Below the pieces are notes generated by a model. The model was given only the letters and a program-made list of their open reading frames with translations, searched no databases and was not told where the DNA came from. A stretch of 43,740 nucleotides of DNA, taken from positions 1-43,740 of the forward strand of contig NZ_JTLD01000045.1 of assembly GCF_000798815.1 (NCBI RefSeq), in the 5' to 3' direction. Shown here piece by piece: positions 7,951-16,761 of this stretch (its first letter is position 1; each line of letters begins with the position of its first letter). This DNA comes from Alistipes sp. ZOR0009 (lineage in GTDB: Bacteria > Bacteroidota > Bacteroidia > Bacteroidales > ZOR0009). Both the position numbers and the translations under genes were made by a program.

Positions 7951-8703
7951 CTATTCGAAATGGAAGGAAAGTATAATCATGTCAGAAACAACGCCATTTA
8001 TTGTTCTGGGGAAATATTCGTAGCCTTCCGATTTTCTGCTCGAAAGGACGTTGAAGAAACCTCTTGAGTATTTTAACTCGGTGGAAAATTTGAAGTACGG
8101 AAGATAGAAATCAACCCCAACGCCTAATTCCATATAAACATCCAGCGGATTAAAGGCAACGTAAACGCCTTCGCTAAACTTTTTCTTTGCGGCCAAATCG
8201 TACCGAGGGTTAATGCCACCTACCAGGTAAGGCTTGGAGTTGCTATGCCGCTTAGCACTATACTTAACCAGCAACGGAAACTCAATCATCGATGACTCTA
8301 TCTTCATTTGATGATAAAGCGAATCTAAGTTCTTTTTCTCAACTCTAATTTCGTAAAACGACAATGTACGCTGCCCAAAAGCCATTCCAGGAAGAAAACG
8401 GAGGGATAGGTTTTCCTTTATTCTCAATTCGGCAATAATGTTTACATTAAATCCGGGTGTAATGCTCGAAACATCGGACCAAAGCAGAACGTTCTTCCCG
8501 TTTTCGTCTTGAACTACGATTTGGTTGTTCTTAACCTCGGCATCCATAAAATTTATCCCCATAGAGAATCCGAAGTGAAGCGGACGTCCCAAATCATAGC
8601 CGGGGTTTATAAGAGGCCTATCCTTCCTTAGCTGCCCCCACGATGGGACAGCAAGCAAAGCAAGAAAAAGCGTAGCAAGAACGAATAATCCTATCCCTTT
8701 CAT
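7951..8703 (-). CDS. porT: PorT-family outer-membrane protein (type IX secretion)
   Basis: The product has 250 residues with a signal peptide (about 1-23, ending near 'AVPSWGQ'). A predicted beta-barrel of the PorT/outer-membrane beta-barrel class follows and ends in an aromatic 'SFHFE'. Residues 30-55 ('INPGYDLGRPLHFGFSMGIN') match the PorT pattern of a Pro/Tyr segment before the first HFGF strand. PorT is needed for type IX secretion in Porphyromonas and gliding relatives. The gene starts 12 nt after the menG stop, the neighbourhood in which porT is commonly found. A generic barrel protein is the alternative. Confidence 0.75.
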   Translation of the reverse strand: MKGIGLFVLATLFLALLAVPSWGQLRKDRPLINPGYDLGRPLHFGFSMGINFMDAEVKNNQIVVQDENGKNVLLWSDVSSITPGFNVNIIAELRIKENLSLRFLPGMAFGQRTLSFYEIRVEKKNLDSLYHQMKIESSMIEFPLLVKYSAKRHSNSKPYLVGGINPRYDLAAKKKFSEGVYVAFNPLDVYMELGVGVDFYLPYFKFSTELKYSRGFFNVLSSRKSEGYEYFPRTINGVVSDMIILSFHFE

Positions 8704-8715
8704 CCTATTCCTTCG

Positions 8716-11295
8716 TTATTTTTCGCCAATGTAGATATTGGCAACGCCTAAAGTTAAAGGAATTATTCGGGTATTCGTAAAGCCTGCCTCTTTTAGTAAA
8801 TCGGTAAATTTTTCACCGCTTGGGAAGGCTTCCACCGATTCTGGCAAGTAGGTATATGCAGATCTATCTTTCGAAAAAAGACGACCAATTCCTGGTAGTA
8901 TTTTAAAGAAGTAGAACTTATACAGCTGCTTAATTGGGAACTTAGTGGGCATTGCAAATTCCAGAACGGCAATTCCGCCTCCCGCTTTCAAAACACGATG
9001 CATCTCGGTTAAGCCTAAGAGCGGATTTTCAAAGTTTCGCACCCCAAAAGCAACAGTTGCAAAGTCAAACGTGTTGCTGTCAAACTGAATATTTTCCGAG
9101 TCCCCTTCTTTAAGAAAAATGACGTTGTCCAAGCTTTTTGCCTTCACCTTTTCAACTCCAACCTCCACCATCTTAACGGAAATATCTAGTCCTACAATAT
9201 TTTGAGGACGCAGCTTTGCCAAAGCAATCGCCAAATCTCCAGTTCCTGTGGCAATGTCAAGAATTCGTAAAGGGCTATACTTACCAACCTCTTTAACCAG
9301 CTTCCTGCGCCAAATCTTATCAATACCTAACGACAAGAAGTGGTTGAGAAAATCGTACTTAGGTGCAATATTATCGAACATGTTTGCCACTTGTTCCTTT
9401 TTGGAACCATGGGTTTCGCCATAAGGCTTTACAATTTTTTTAGATGCCATCTCCTTAAGATTATTCTGGAATGCAAAGGAAACCTTCTTTTTTAAATCGA
9501 CAATGAATCCATAAGAATGATCGTCAATTCTTAGCTCGCCTTTAGTTACATGACCAAGTAAAGTAACCGGAATGCCGGCATCCTTTATGTAATCCACAAA
9601 ATCGCTTTCCAGCTCGGGGGAGACGGCCATTACAGCCTGCCCCATCTCTTCCTTCAGCAAGAAGCTGGCAAAAGAAAGCTCGTCATCTCCAGTTATGTCG
9701 AAGCCCAGGTTATGACATTCGGACATGGAATACAGGGCCAAGAACAAGCCCCCTCGATGAATCGGAGTTATGGCATTCACAAAGCCTGATTTCACAAAAT
9801 CCTTTATGAGCGATTTTAACCGAATCAGGCTACCATCCGTATCAAGGTCCGGCTGGGCGCTACGGTTAGCAGCAAGCAAATTAACTTTGTATATAAGATC
9901 TCCCTTCGATTTAAAGCCTCCCATCACCGGGCTAACGTTAGCCTCTATTTTGGACACCAGCCCAACACCTACCGCTACATTCAGCGACAGGTTTTCAGCC
10001 GTTTCAAATTCCACCTTACACGCTATCGAAAGCATCTCTAAGGTGCGCCTTATATCCTGCAGCAGCACCATCGACTGAGGGGATGCTCCTTCGCCCTCCA
10101 CCACCTTCAGCACGGCCAAAGATGGTTTTGCACCATAAATTTCATGGTTTAGCACCATTCGTAACATGCATTCCGATGCCGGATACTCGTGCTCTCCCGG
10201 AACATACGACTCCAAAGAGGCCAAATAGCGCCCCTTCCCCTCTATCGAGATGTAGGTTATTCCATGAATGCTTTCGGTGTTCGTATTGTGAAGGCCGGTG
10301 CTGCCATCAAAAAAGTGCTTCAGCAGCGAGTGCGAAAACAGGCCCGCATCAGCAAAAATATCTTGAATGCTTTGGTATTCGGCATCCCCATTCTTTTTCT
10401 CCATAAAAGAAGAGATATCGGAGGGAATACTTTCAAATTCCTTGTACTGCTTTGCCTTCAAGATCACCTCACCAATAAGTAACGATGAAATAGAAACAGA
10501 AGATCCATCTATCTTGACTATAGAATGGCCCGATTCTCCAACCAAGTCTGCAAACTGAACGGCCTTAAAACCCTTAAAAAGATTACTATCGGACGCTACA
10601 TTTGGGGTAGATACAATAAAAATAAACGAGCGGGCGGATAGGTTAACTTCGAACACATCCGCATTAACGCTAGCCCTGTAGCCAAACTGGTTGGCCAACG
10701 AAAGCACAACCCCGTAGTCGGACGAGCGCCGAGCGGCCTCCACGTAAACCTGCTCTCCCCTACTCCTTAGCTCCTGAATTCTAGCATGCAGCTCGTACTC
10801 TTCGAGAATCCCGCCCTCCACATTCACAGCAAATGCAGAATAGTGCGGCTGATCCAAATAAATCCGAGATTGCCTATCAGCAGAAATATCCATCGAAAAA
10901 AGCACGGAGCTCGAGGCGTCTTTCACAAACCGAACGCAGGACGAAAGCACCGGAACTCCACTGGTAGCATAAAGCTGGCTGCAGCGCCTCATGGAGGTAT
11001 CGAGGAAAGGAGCCTGTTCCGAGGTTCGAGGAATGACATTTAAGAGCAGCGATGCCGCTGGAGTTGCATTTCTAACCAAAAGAGAGCTGAAGTTTTCTCC
11101 GATAGCGCTACTTACATCCACATTTATTTCGCCAACTGCTTCCGAAAATGACTTTGAGATACAACAGGAGAATAAATTCAAAAGAACTTTCCTCTGGTGG
11201 CTTGTTAGCAAAGCGAAGGAGTCCACTTGCTTTTCGAGGTATAGGTTCTGCTGCATTATCGTCTCTCGAACCTCCAATCGACCATCCATCTGCAT
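8716..11295 (-). CDS. menG: Fusion: degenerate PurL/AIR-synthase-like domain + demethylmenaquinone methyltransferase (MenG/UbiE)
   Basis: One uninterrupted 859-codon frame. Residues 616-859 are a full-length class I SAM methyltransferase of the MenG/UbiE family: 'MFDNIAPKYDFLNHFLSLGI', SAM motif 'ILDIATGTGDLA', 'TVAFGVRNFENPLLGLTEMH' and 'RVLKAGGG'. This domain makes menaquinone from demethylmenaquinone, the respiratory quinone of this phylum. Residues 1-615 resemble the second half of large PurL, including 'RGGLFLALYSMSE' and 'KEEMGQAVMAVSPELESDFV'. The catalytic-type 'HDISDGG' of PurL reads 'TPIHRGG' here, so FGAM synthase activity is unlikely. An internal ATG at 9450 directly follows AAGGAG, so separate translation of MenG is possible. 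porT follows at 12 nt. Confidence 0.85.
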   Translation of the reverse strand: MQMDGRLEVRETIMQQNLYLEKQVDSFALLTSHQRKVLLNLFSCCISKSFSEAVGEINVDVSSAIGENFSSLLVRNATPAASLLLNVIPRTSEQAPFLDTSMRRCSQLYATSGVPVLSSCVRFVKDASSSVLFSMDISADRQSRIYLDQPHYSAFAVNVEGGILEEYELHARIQELRSRGEQVYVEAARRSSDYGVVLSLANQFGYRASVNADVFEVNLSARSFIFIVSTPNVASDSNLFKGFKAVQFADLVGESGHSIVKIDGSSVSISSLLIGEVILKAKQYKEFESIPSDISSFMEKKNGDAEYQSIQDIFADAGLFSHSLLKHFFDGSTGLHNTNTESIHGITYISIEGKGRYLASLESYVPGEHEYPASECMLRMVLNHEIYGAKPSLAVLKVVEGEGASPQSMVLLQDIRRTLEMLSIACKVEFETAENLSLNVAVGVGLVSKIEANVSPVMGGFKSKGDLIYKVNLLAANRSAQPDLDTDGSLIRLKSLIKDFVKSGFVNAITPIHRGGLFLALYSMSECHNLGFDITGDDELSFASFLLKEEMGQAVMAVSPELESDFVDYIKDAGIPVTLLGHVTKGELRIDDHSYGFIVDLKKKVSFAFQNNLKEMASKKIVKPYGETHGSKKEQVANMFDNIAPKYDFLNHFLSLGIDKIWRRKLVKEVGKYSPLRILDIATGTGDLAIALAKLRPQNIVGLDISVKMVEVGVEKVKAKSLDNVIFLKEGDSENIQFDSNTFDFATVAFGVRNFENPLLGLTEMHRVLKAGGGIAVLEFAMPTKFPIKQLYKFYFFKILPGIGRLFSKDRSAYTYLPESVEAFPSGEKFTDLLKEAGFTNTRIIPLTLGVANIYIGEK

Positions 11296-11312
11296 AATAG
11301 AGTGTTAAAACT

Positions 11313-11320
11313 CAAATATA
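11313..11320 (-). promoter_or_regulatory. -7 box upstream of the PurL-like/menG gene
   Basis: TATATTTG on the minus strand (complement of 11313-11320) is an exact TAnnTTTG match, 18 nt before the ATG at 11295. No good -33 TTTG is visible at the usual spacing. The position supports the long ORF start rather than the internal one. Confidence 0.45.
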
Positions 11321-11502
11321 ATATTTTAGTTAAAGTAAACCGCGCGCTACCTTAAATAATATTTCAGTTTTAACGTTACCCCCAAAACCTCTCAACCTAG
11401 ACGTTTTATTAAATACTTTTCTTTTTTAGCCCATATTAAAATAATAAGAAAACCTTTTTCGTACTTTTATCGCCAAACAGCCACAGCTAAAATTTCTACC
11501 AA

Positions 11503-12264
11503 ATGAAAAAAATTGCACTTATAACAGGTGCTACATCTGGAATTGGTCGGGCTACCGCCCTTCTTCTCGCTGAAAACGGATACAGCCTAATACTCACCGG
11601 ACGCCGCATCGAACTTCTTGACAACCTAAAAAAGGAGATAGAGGTAAAGTACAAGGCAGACGTACTACCGCTTGCTTTTGATATCCAAGATAAGGCTCAG
11701 GTTGACTCTGCCATCAACAACCTACACGAACGATGGAGAAAGATTGATGTGCTCATCAACAACGCAGGTCTTGCTGCAGGCTTAAGCCACGTACAGGATG
11801 GGTTGGAAGACGATTGGGAAAGGATGATCGACACCAACATCAAGGGGCTTCTTTACATTACCAGACGAGTTGCACCAATGATGGCCGAGAGAAAATCGGG
11901 ACACATCATCAACATCGGATCGATAGCCGGCACCGAAGTTTACGAAAATGGGAATGTGTACTGCGCCACCAAGCATGCCGTTGACGCCCTTTCGAAAGCG
12001 ATGCGCGTAGATCTTCTAAAGGAAAACGTGAAGGTTTCGCAGGTACGCCCAGGAATGGTCGAAACCGAATTCTCGCTAGTTCGCTACCACGGCGACGAGG
12101 AGAAGGCCAAAAAGGTTTACGATGGCGTTACGCCGCTCTTTGCCGAAGATATTGCCCAAACCATTCTCTTCGTACTAACGCGCCCAGCTCACGTAAACAT
12201 TAACGACATCGTTGTAACGCCCACACAGCAGGCCAACGCCTACTACGTTACCCGAAACCTTTAG
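11503..12264 (+). CDS. Short-chain dehydrogenase/reductase (YdfG-like)
   Basis: The product is a 253-residue classical SDR. The NAD(P) site is 'ITGATSGIGRATALLLAENG' (residues 6-25). The Arg pair in 'TGRRIELL' suggests NADP(H). 'NNAGLAAG' follows at about 86-93, Ser in 'IINIGSIAGTEVY' and the catalytic 'YCATK' at about 150-154. The sequence 'LSHVQDGLEDDWERMIDTN' is typical of the YdfG/serine-3-hydroxybutyrate dehydrogenase group, which oxidises L-allo-threonine, serine and small 3-hydroxy acids; the true substrate here is unknown. It is monocistronic and followed by a strong terminator. Confidence 0.9.
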   Translation: MKKIALITGATSGIGRATALLLAENGYSLILTGRRIELLDNLKKEIEVKYKADVLPLAFDIQDKAQVDSAINNLHERWRKIDVLINNAGLAAGLSHVQDGLEDDWERMIDTNIKGLLYITRRVAPMMAERKSGHIINIGSIAGTEVYENGNVYCATKHAVDALSKAMRVDLLKENVKVSQVRPGMVETEFSLVRYHGDEEKAKKVYDGVTPLFAEDIAQTILFVLTRPAHVNINDIVVTPTQQANAYYVTRNL

Positions 12265-12280
12265 TCGAGTATAATATAAG

Positions 12281-12318
12281 AAAGAGGCTGTCCAAAAAGT
12301 ATTGGACAGCCTCTTTTT
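12281..12318 (+). terminator. Strong terminator between convergent SDR and K+ channel genes
   Basis: The 14-bp perfect stem AAAGAGGCTGTCCA/TGGACAGCCTCTTT (12281-12294 with 12303-12316) is followed by T residues on the plus strand. The matching A run on the other side lets it serve the minus-strand channel gene as well. Confidence 0.9.
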
Positions 12319-12384
12319 ATATGCTCCTTCTGCTTTTGGCTACGATAAGCGGCAAGCTACCTGCCCTACCGAGATGCCGTGCGC

Positions 12385-13395
12385 CTACTTTTTGGTAAAA
12401 ACCTCATAAAACTTCTCGAACTGGCTGTTGGTTCCCAGCATAAACAGCTTCCCATCGCGCTCGAGCTCGCGGTCGAGCAGCGGATTTATCAAAATCTCGC
12501 CTTCGGCAGTCTTGTAGCCAATAATGCTAACCCCGGTAATGCGCCGCACATGCAAGTCATGTATTGGCTTGCCGATAGTTTCGTCGGGGAAGATGGAGCA
12601 GAGCACCTCCTTGTAGTTTTCGGGAGCGCCGTCCTTAAACGAGAGCATCCGCCAAAACTCCGTTACATCGGGCTTTAGCACCATATGCGCCATCATATTC
12701 CCCCCAATCTCCTCGGGGCGGATTACCGAATCGGCTCCTGCCCGAAGCATCTTACCGTAGGAGTTCTCCTGCGAGGCTCGGCACACCACATGAATTTGGG
12801 GATTTAGCCCTTTTGCCGTTAAGATGACAAATACGTTGTCGGCATCGGAAGGTAGCGTGCAAATAATTGCCCTTGCATGCTCTATACCGGCATCGAGCAA
12901 GGTTTTCTCGTCGGTAGCATCGCCAGACACCACAACCAGATTCTCGGACCGAGGAGCCTTGTCGCCCCCCTTCCTATCTACAATTACAATTTTAGAATCG
13001 GCAGCTAGCAGCTCGTGGCAGGCCGCTTTACCTGTCCTTCCCAATCCACAAATAATCACATGCTCCTTCATTTTCTTAATTTTTCGACGAATATACTTTT
13101 CCGCAAAGTAGCGGCGAGCCTCCCCCTCCACAAACGAGTGGCTGATGAGCGTAATCGAGTAGGCGAATATACCGAGTGTTGTGAGGATCAGGACGGCTGT
13201 AAATAGGCGCCCAACCTCCGAAAGCGGATGCACCTCGCCAAACCCAACCGTACCAATGGTAATAATGGTCATGTAAAGCGCATCCAGTAACCGATAATTC
13301 TCTAAGTAAACATACCCCGCAGTACCTATGGCTATGATGCTAGCAATAAGTAGTATTGGGTGATGTATTTTTGTAACCCTAAAAAAGTTTAGCAT
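12385..13395 (-). CDS. Potassium channel with RCK (TrkA-N/TrkA-C) regulatory domain
   Basis: The product has 336 residues. One TM helix (about 13-31), a pore helix and the K+ selectivity filter 'TVGFGEV' (49-55) are followed by a second TM helix (about 67-85). The minimal 2-TM channel layout resembles MthK/GsuK. The cytosolic part has a Rossmann RCK domain beginning 'HVIICGLGRTGKAACHEL' (about 112-129) and a C-terminal TrkA-C module (about 255-334, 'EVLCSIFPDETIGKPIHDLH'). RCK rings gate K+ flux in response to nucleotides or divalent cations. It is convergent with the SDR gene. A separate TrkA occurs at 28.6 kb, so two RCK systems lie in the window. Confidence 0.92.
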   Translation of the reverse strand: MLNFFRVTKIHHPILLIASIIAIGTAGYVYLENYRLLDALYMTIITIGTVGFGEVHPLSEVGRLFTAVLILTTLGIFAYSITLISHSFVEGEARRYFAEKYIRRKIKKMKEHVIICGLGRTGKAACHELLAADSKIVIVDRKGGDKAPRSENLVVVSGDATDEKTLLDAGIEHARAIICTLPSDADNVFVILTAKGLNPQIHVVCRASQENSYGKMLRAGADSVIRPEEIGGNMMAHMVLKPDVTEFWRMLSFKDGAPENYKEVLCSIFPDETIGKPIHDLHVRRITGVSIIGYKTAEGEILINPLLDRELERDGKLFMLGTNSQFEKFYEVFTKK

Positions 13396-13648
13396 ACGAT
13401 ACCTATCAATTGACTACCTAAAGTTAGCAAAATAGTTGTATCCCGAATCCCCGTAAACGGATAAGGTCGGAAAATAAAATAGCCTCCCGCCATTTTACTC
13501 CCGACCTCAACCCACCCCCGATGCACGTCGAACATCGCTGGTGGTTTGATACTCACATTAAATTAAGTGGCGCTCCACGGGTAGATGGAGGCCGGCACCG
13601 CTCGGGTTGCCCCAAGGCAATGCTCCATATATTTGTGTCTCTATGGCC

Positions 13649-14374
13649 TTACTTTTTCCCCTTTTTCTGGGAGGTGGTGGCGCGCTGCCTCATGGTTACC
13701 CGATACTCCGCAATTGTTTTGTTGATCTCGTTAGCCAGGGCGGTGCAGTCGGCGCTATCCTTAAACTCGATTTGGAAGTTAACGTAGCGGAACAGCTTGT
13801 CGATGGCAACGCCTAGCTCGCGCGCAGCCTCCCTCGAGGTGATGCTGCCGCCGGGCTTATCGGCCGCCTCGCGCTGGGCATCGTGCAGCTTGTAGCTGGC
13901 CTGCCCCTCGCGGATCTCGTCTATCCACCCCTGCGCGCTGATGGTGGTAAGAGCCTGCTTTAGGGTTGGCTGTGCCTCGATCTGCGCCAAGAAGAGGTCT
14001 ACCAGCTTGGTCTCCTCCTTGTTGCCCCGGTAGTTCATATTCCAACCAATGGCCCTAAGGGCGTTTACCACCTCCTGTCCGGCGGCGGCCCACACGGGGT
14101 CCTTGCGCTTAGAGCAGCTCAGCGCGTAGCCTTCGAGGTTCGAGATGCCGCCGTCGCGCAGGTCGTCGCCCTCGTGCATCAGCTTGGTGATAGCCACCAA
14201 GCTCAGCTTTTCTAAGGCCTTGCCGAATATTTGATTTTTGGTGTTGGCATCGTCGATAAGGGATTTCATATCGGCGTCCTTCTCGCCATAAGGATTAGCT
14301 TTAGCTAGTACTTTGTCGGCAAATGCGCCCTTTTCGTTAATGCGCATTTCCTGAAATAGGGATGGCTCAATCAT
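13649..14374 (-). CDS. Uncharacterised DUF6261-like protein
   Basis: The product has 241 residues, is soluble and mostly helical, and has no signal peptide or membrane segment. It starts MIEPSLFQEMRINEKGAFAD and ends in a Lys-rich tail (TTSQKKGKK). It resembles proteins of Bacteroidota annotated DUF6261, which are helical and occur in variable copy number; I am not certain of the match. The gene is visibly more G+C-rich than its neighbours, with many GCG/GCC/CTG codons, consistent with recent transfer or different codon constraint. It stands alone, with a non-coding stretch on either side and the 42-bp repeat array upstream. Confidence 0.6.
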   Translation of the reverse strand: MIEPSLFQEMRINEKGAFADKVLAKANPYGEKDADMKSLIDDANTKNQIFGKALEKLSLVAITKLMHEGDDLRDGGISNLEGYALSCSKRKDPVWAAAGQEVVNALRAIGWNMNYRGNKEETKLVDLFLAQIEAQPTLKQALTTISAQGWIDEIREGQASYKLHDAQREAADKPGGSITSREAARELGVAIDKLFRYVNFQIEFKDSADCTALANEINKTIAEYRVTMRQRATTSQKKGKK

Positions 14375-14505
14375 ACGTTAGAATTGTTAATGTTAGCACT
14401 ATAAAGCTAAATAATTTTTCAATTCGCGATACCCGAAAGCGTGATTTTTTTTAACTTTTTATACATTTTTTCACAAACACACCCTTGGCGTCACCCTACC
14501 CGATG

Positions 14506-14716
14506 TCCGGGAGGCTTGCAGCCCTCCATGCAAGAGGTAAAAAAACATTTTTAGCTCCTGCATGGGGCCATTCAAGGGCTAAACGCCCATTTTTGGTGCT
14601 TGCATGGGCACCTTCAAGGACTAAAAAACTTTTTTTGGTGCTTGCAGCTACCCCTGCAAGGGCTAAAAACGGATTGGGAGGGGTTGCAGCCGTGGCTGCG
14701 AGGGGATGGAAAGAGG
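14506..14716. repeat. Five-copy imperfect tandem repeat, exact 42-bp period
   Basis: Anchors of the form (C/G)(T/C)TGCA fall at 14515, 14557, 14599, 14641 and 14683, each exactly 42 bp apart. A typical unit runs from TTTTTGGTGCTTGCA through CAAGGGCTAAAAA. Copies 1 and 4 can form a hairpin CTTGCA...TGCAAG. The array also reads as an open frame with a 14-residue repeat on the plus strand, as any in-frame 42-bp array may, and I do not call it a gene. It lies in the 440-bp gap between the DUF6261-like gene and the kelch-like lipoprotein. Confidence 0.8.
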
Positions 14717-14725
14717 GACGGGTTA

Positions 14726-14770
14726 TAAAAAACCCTCCCCAGCAGCACGTCGCTACTAGGGAGGGGGTAC
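14726..14770 (-). terminator. Terminator of the kelch-like lipoprotein gene
   Basis: A G/C-rich stem CCCTCCC/GGGAGGG (about 14731-14765) with a 17-20-nt loop is followed by TTTTTT on the minus strand. It lies about 50 nt after the stop codon at 14817. Confidence 0.65.
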
Positions 14771-14816
14771 TATTGAATACGACAATTCTTTTATAATTCT
14801 ACGATTTGGCTAGGAG

Positions 14817-16403
14817 CTAAAGACCTACTGCCTTCCATACTTTATTTACATACCATTCAGCTTCTTCGTGTGAGGTAAATAAGTATAAAGCATCGCTAAA
14901 TGGCATTGCGACTACAGTCTTAAACGGTAGCTTCTCAATCAGGTTCCAAGTATCGCTGCTAACATTATATTCGTACAAGTTGTCCGAACCTCGAGCAATG
15001 GCGTAAATACGATTTTTGAACGAAAAAGAAGCTACAAATTCAGATTCAGGCAGATCTTTAAGCTGCCTCCACTCCTTTGTTACAAAATCATACTTCCAAA
15101 AATCTTTTGTATACTCTGTTTTAAAATTACTAAACAAAGGGATGTAATAACCACCACCTATGTATGCCTGACTCCCTATTGTAAAGTTAACAACATTTCC
15201 AGCTCCGAACCGTTTAGGATTAGACGTTTCTAGGCTAAAGGTTTTCGATCCTTCATCGAACTTGTAAATATGCACCCCTTTATCATAACAATTCCCAGCA
15301 TACATTGCTACGTAAGGGCACTTATTCATCAAAAAGCCATAGCATCCCAATGAATGGGAATTGATATAATCATCAATCCCGCTAGGTGAAAATTCTGCAT
15401 ACTGCTTTGTTGTGGCATTGTAGGTGTAAAAAGAAGTGTATGCATCAAACCCAAAATAGGTGCCTTTAAAAAACATAAATCCATTGGAGAGCGGCACTGT
15501 CTTCATATTCTCAACTTGGTGTGTCCGATCTTTAATTATGCCATCTAATACCAACTCTTTTGTCCATTCATTATTTTGAGAGGAAAAACTCCACATATCA
15601 GAGTTAGCATCATTAACGTCTTTTCTTAAAGAAGCATTAGGATTGTACCCTAGCATTATGTAGCACCGTCCATTGTACATTATCGAAGCAGGACGATTAG
15701 TTGTTTTACCAGGAAATCGCCCAGCAAAAATCCAAGAAGATTTTGCATACTTCGAACTTTTCCCATAGTGAATCCCTTTTTCACTTTTGCAATACGGCCT
15801 CACCATAACCGTATCATAACAATTGAGGCTAGACATATCGCAGGTTATTACACCTTTGCTATCTAGAATGCCAACAATTCGCTTTGCATCAATAGTTGGA
15901 TTGGGTGTCTTATCGTAGCATATTCCATACTCTGCGCCTCTAATCCCTCCAGATTCATTAAGAGAAATGCGAACCATAAAACTGTTCTTCTGATTAACTA
16001 TAGTATCAACTGCCGTGAGACTACCAAACACCGGAGTCACATTAAAATTTGTAGTGGTAAACTGCTTTTCGGGGCTATATATCCTATTTCCTTTTTGATC
16101 AGTATAGAACACTTTGAAGTAGTACTTGGTATTGGCGTATAACTGGGATACAAAAAAACTAAAATTTTTGCCCTCTGTTTTCTCGTCGGAATAAACAGTA
16201 CCATTTGCCTCTGTCACATTAGGCTGCTCACCTACGACCACACCCTTAACCTTACCCTCAACCTTAGCCGCTCCAAAAATGTAGGCAGATGAATTGCTTA
16301 TGTCTGAGACTTTAATGGAATCAAAAGTTCCCAAATCCTCCTCTTTCTCGCATGAAGCAAGGATCGCCAAAAAAAGGAACAAACCACAAAAATATTTTTT
16401 CAT
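14817..16403 (-). CDS. Surface/periplasmic lipoprotein with Fn3-like and kelch-like repeats
   Basis: The product has 528 residues. The signal peptide MKKYFCGLFLFLAILASC has lipobox LASC (Cys18) followed by EKEE, which is common for surface-exposed lipoproteins in this phylum. Residues about 28-118 form an Fn3/IPT-like domain ending 'YSPEKQFTTTNF', and a second beta domain follows to about 220. The remainder carries kelch-like blades, seen as 'W.F...NEW', 'DFWKYDFVTKEWRQLKDLPE' and 'NLYEYNVSSDTWNLIEKLPF'. No catalytic residues are evident, so a binding or structural role is most likely. It is single, with its own terminator; no SusC/SusD partner is nearby. Confidence 0.8.
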   Translation of the reverse strand: MKKYFCGLFLFLAILASCEKEEDLGTFDSIKVSDISNSSAYIFGAAKVEGKVKGVVVGEQPNVTEANGTVYSDEKTEGKNFSFFVSQLYANTKYYFKVFYTDQKGNRIYSPEKQFTTTNFNVTPVFGSLTAVDTIVNQKNSFMVRISLNESGGIRGAEYGICYDKTPNPTIDAKRIVGILDSKGVITCDMSSLNCYDTVMVRPYCKSEKGIHYGKSSKYAKSSWIFAGRFPGKTTNRPASIMYNGRCYIMLGYNPNASLRKDVNDANSDMWSFSSQNNEWTKELVLDGIIKDRTHQVENMKTVPLSNGFMFFKGTYFGFDAYTSFYTYNATTKQYAEFSPSGIDDYINSHSLGCYGFLMNKCPYVAMYAGNCYDKGVHIYKFDEGSKTFSLETSNPKRFGAGNVVNFTIGSQAYIGGGYYIPLFSNFKTEYTKDFWKYDFVTKEWRQLKDLPESEFVASFSFKNRIYAIARGSDNLYEYNVSSDTWNLIEKLPFKTVVAMPFSDALYLFTSHEEAEWYVNKVWKAVGL

Positions 16404-16758
16404 AGATTACTATTTAAATGATGCTGCAAAATTTGTAAAAATTATTCACCTAGAAGTAGGCTTAACCGTCCTGTTTCTAAGTTCAACACGCATCTTTGGG
16501 TTATAAATCATTAACAATAAAAAACGCAGAGATATCGCCTTACTCTTTCATCCCAAAAAAGCTTAGCACCCTACACAAACTTGGCGTTAACAACCTGCCG
16601 CCAAATGAAGAACATCAAGAGCTATTCATCATCCCAACTCCCTGCCACCGCCCTCATTCAGATTCTACCTGCACAGACTCCCTTGCTTTTGGCTGCCCCC
16701 CTCCCACTATCCGTACAGACTCTGGGGTACGCCCAACTAGAATAGAAGCGATGCTGGG
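16404..16758. other. Non-coding stretch upstream of the lipoprotein gene
   Basis: An ORF-like frame on the plus strand crosses this region (16496-16804), but its composition is unlike a protein and it runs into the terminator hairpin. I see no convincing gene here. The first bases should hold the lipoprotein promoter, but no clear TAnnTTTG box was found. Confidence 0.5.
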
Positions 16759-16761
16759 CTA

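Noticed and set aside
14506-14716. CRISPR array
   Set aside because: Units are contiguous 42-bp imperfect copies with no unique spacers of constant length between identical repeats, and no cas genes are nearby. The same applies to 27064-27384.
14485-14796. Plus-strand 103-codon frame with a 14-residue repeat
   Set aside because: It is a by-product of the 42-bp array and runs through the terminator of the opposite gene; no coding signature.
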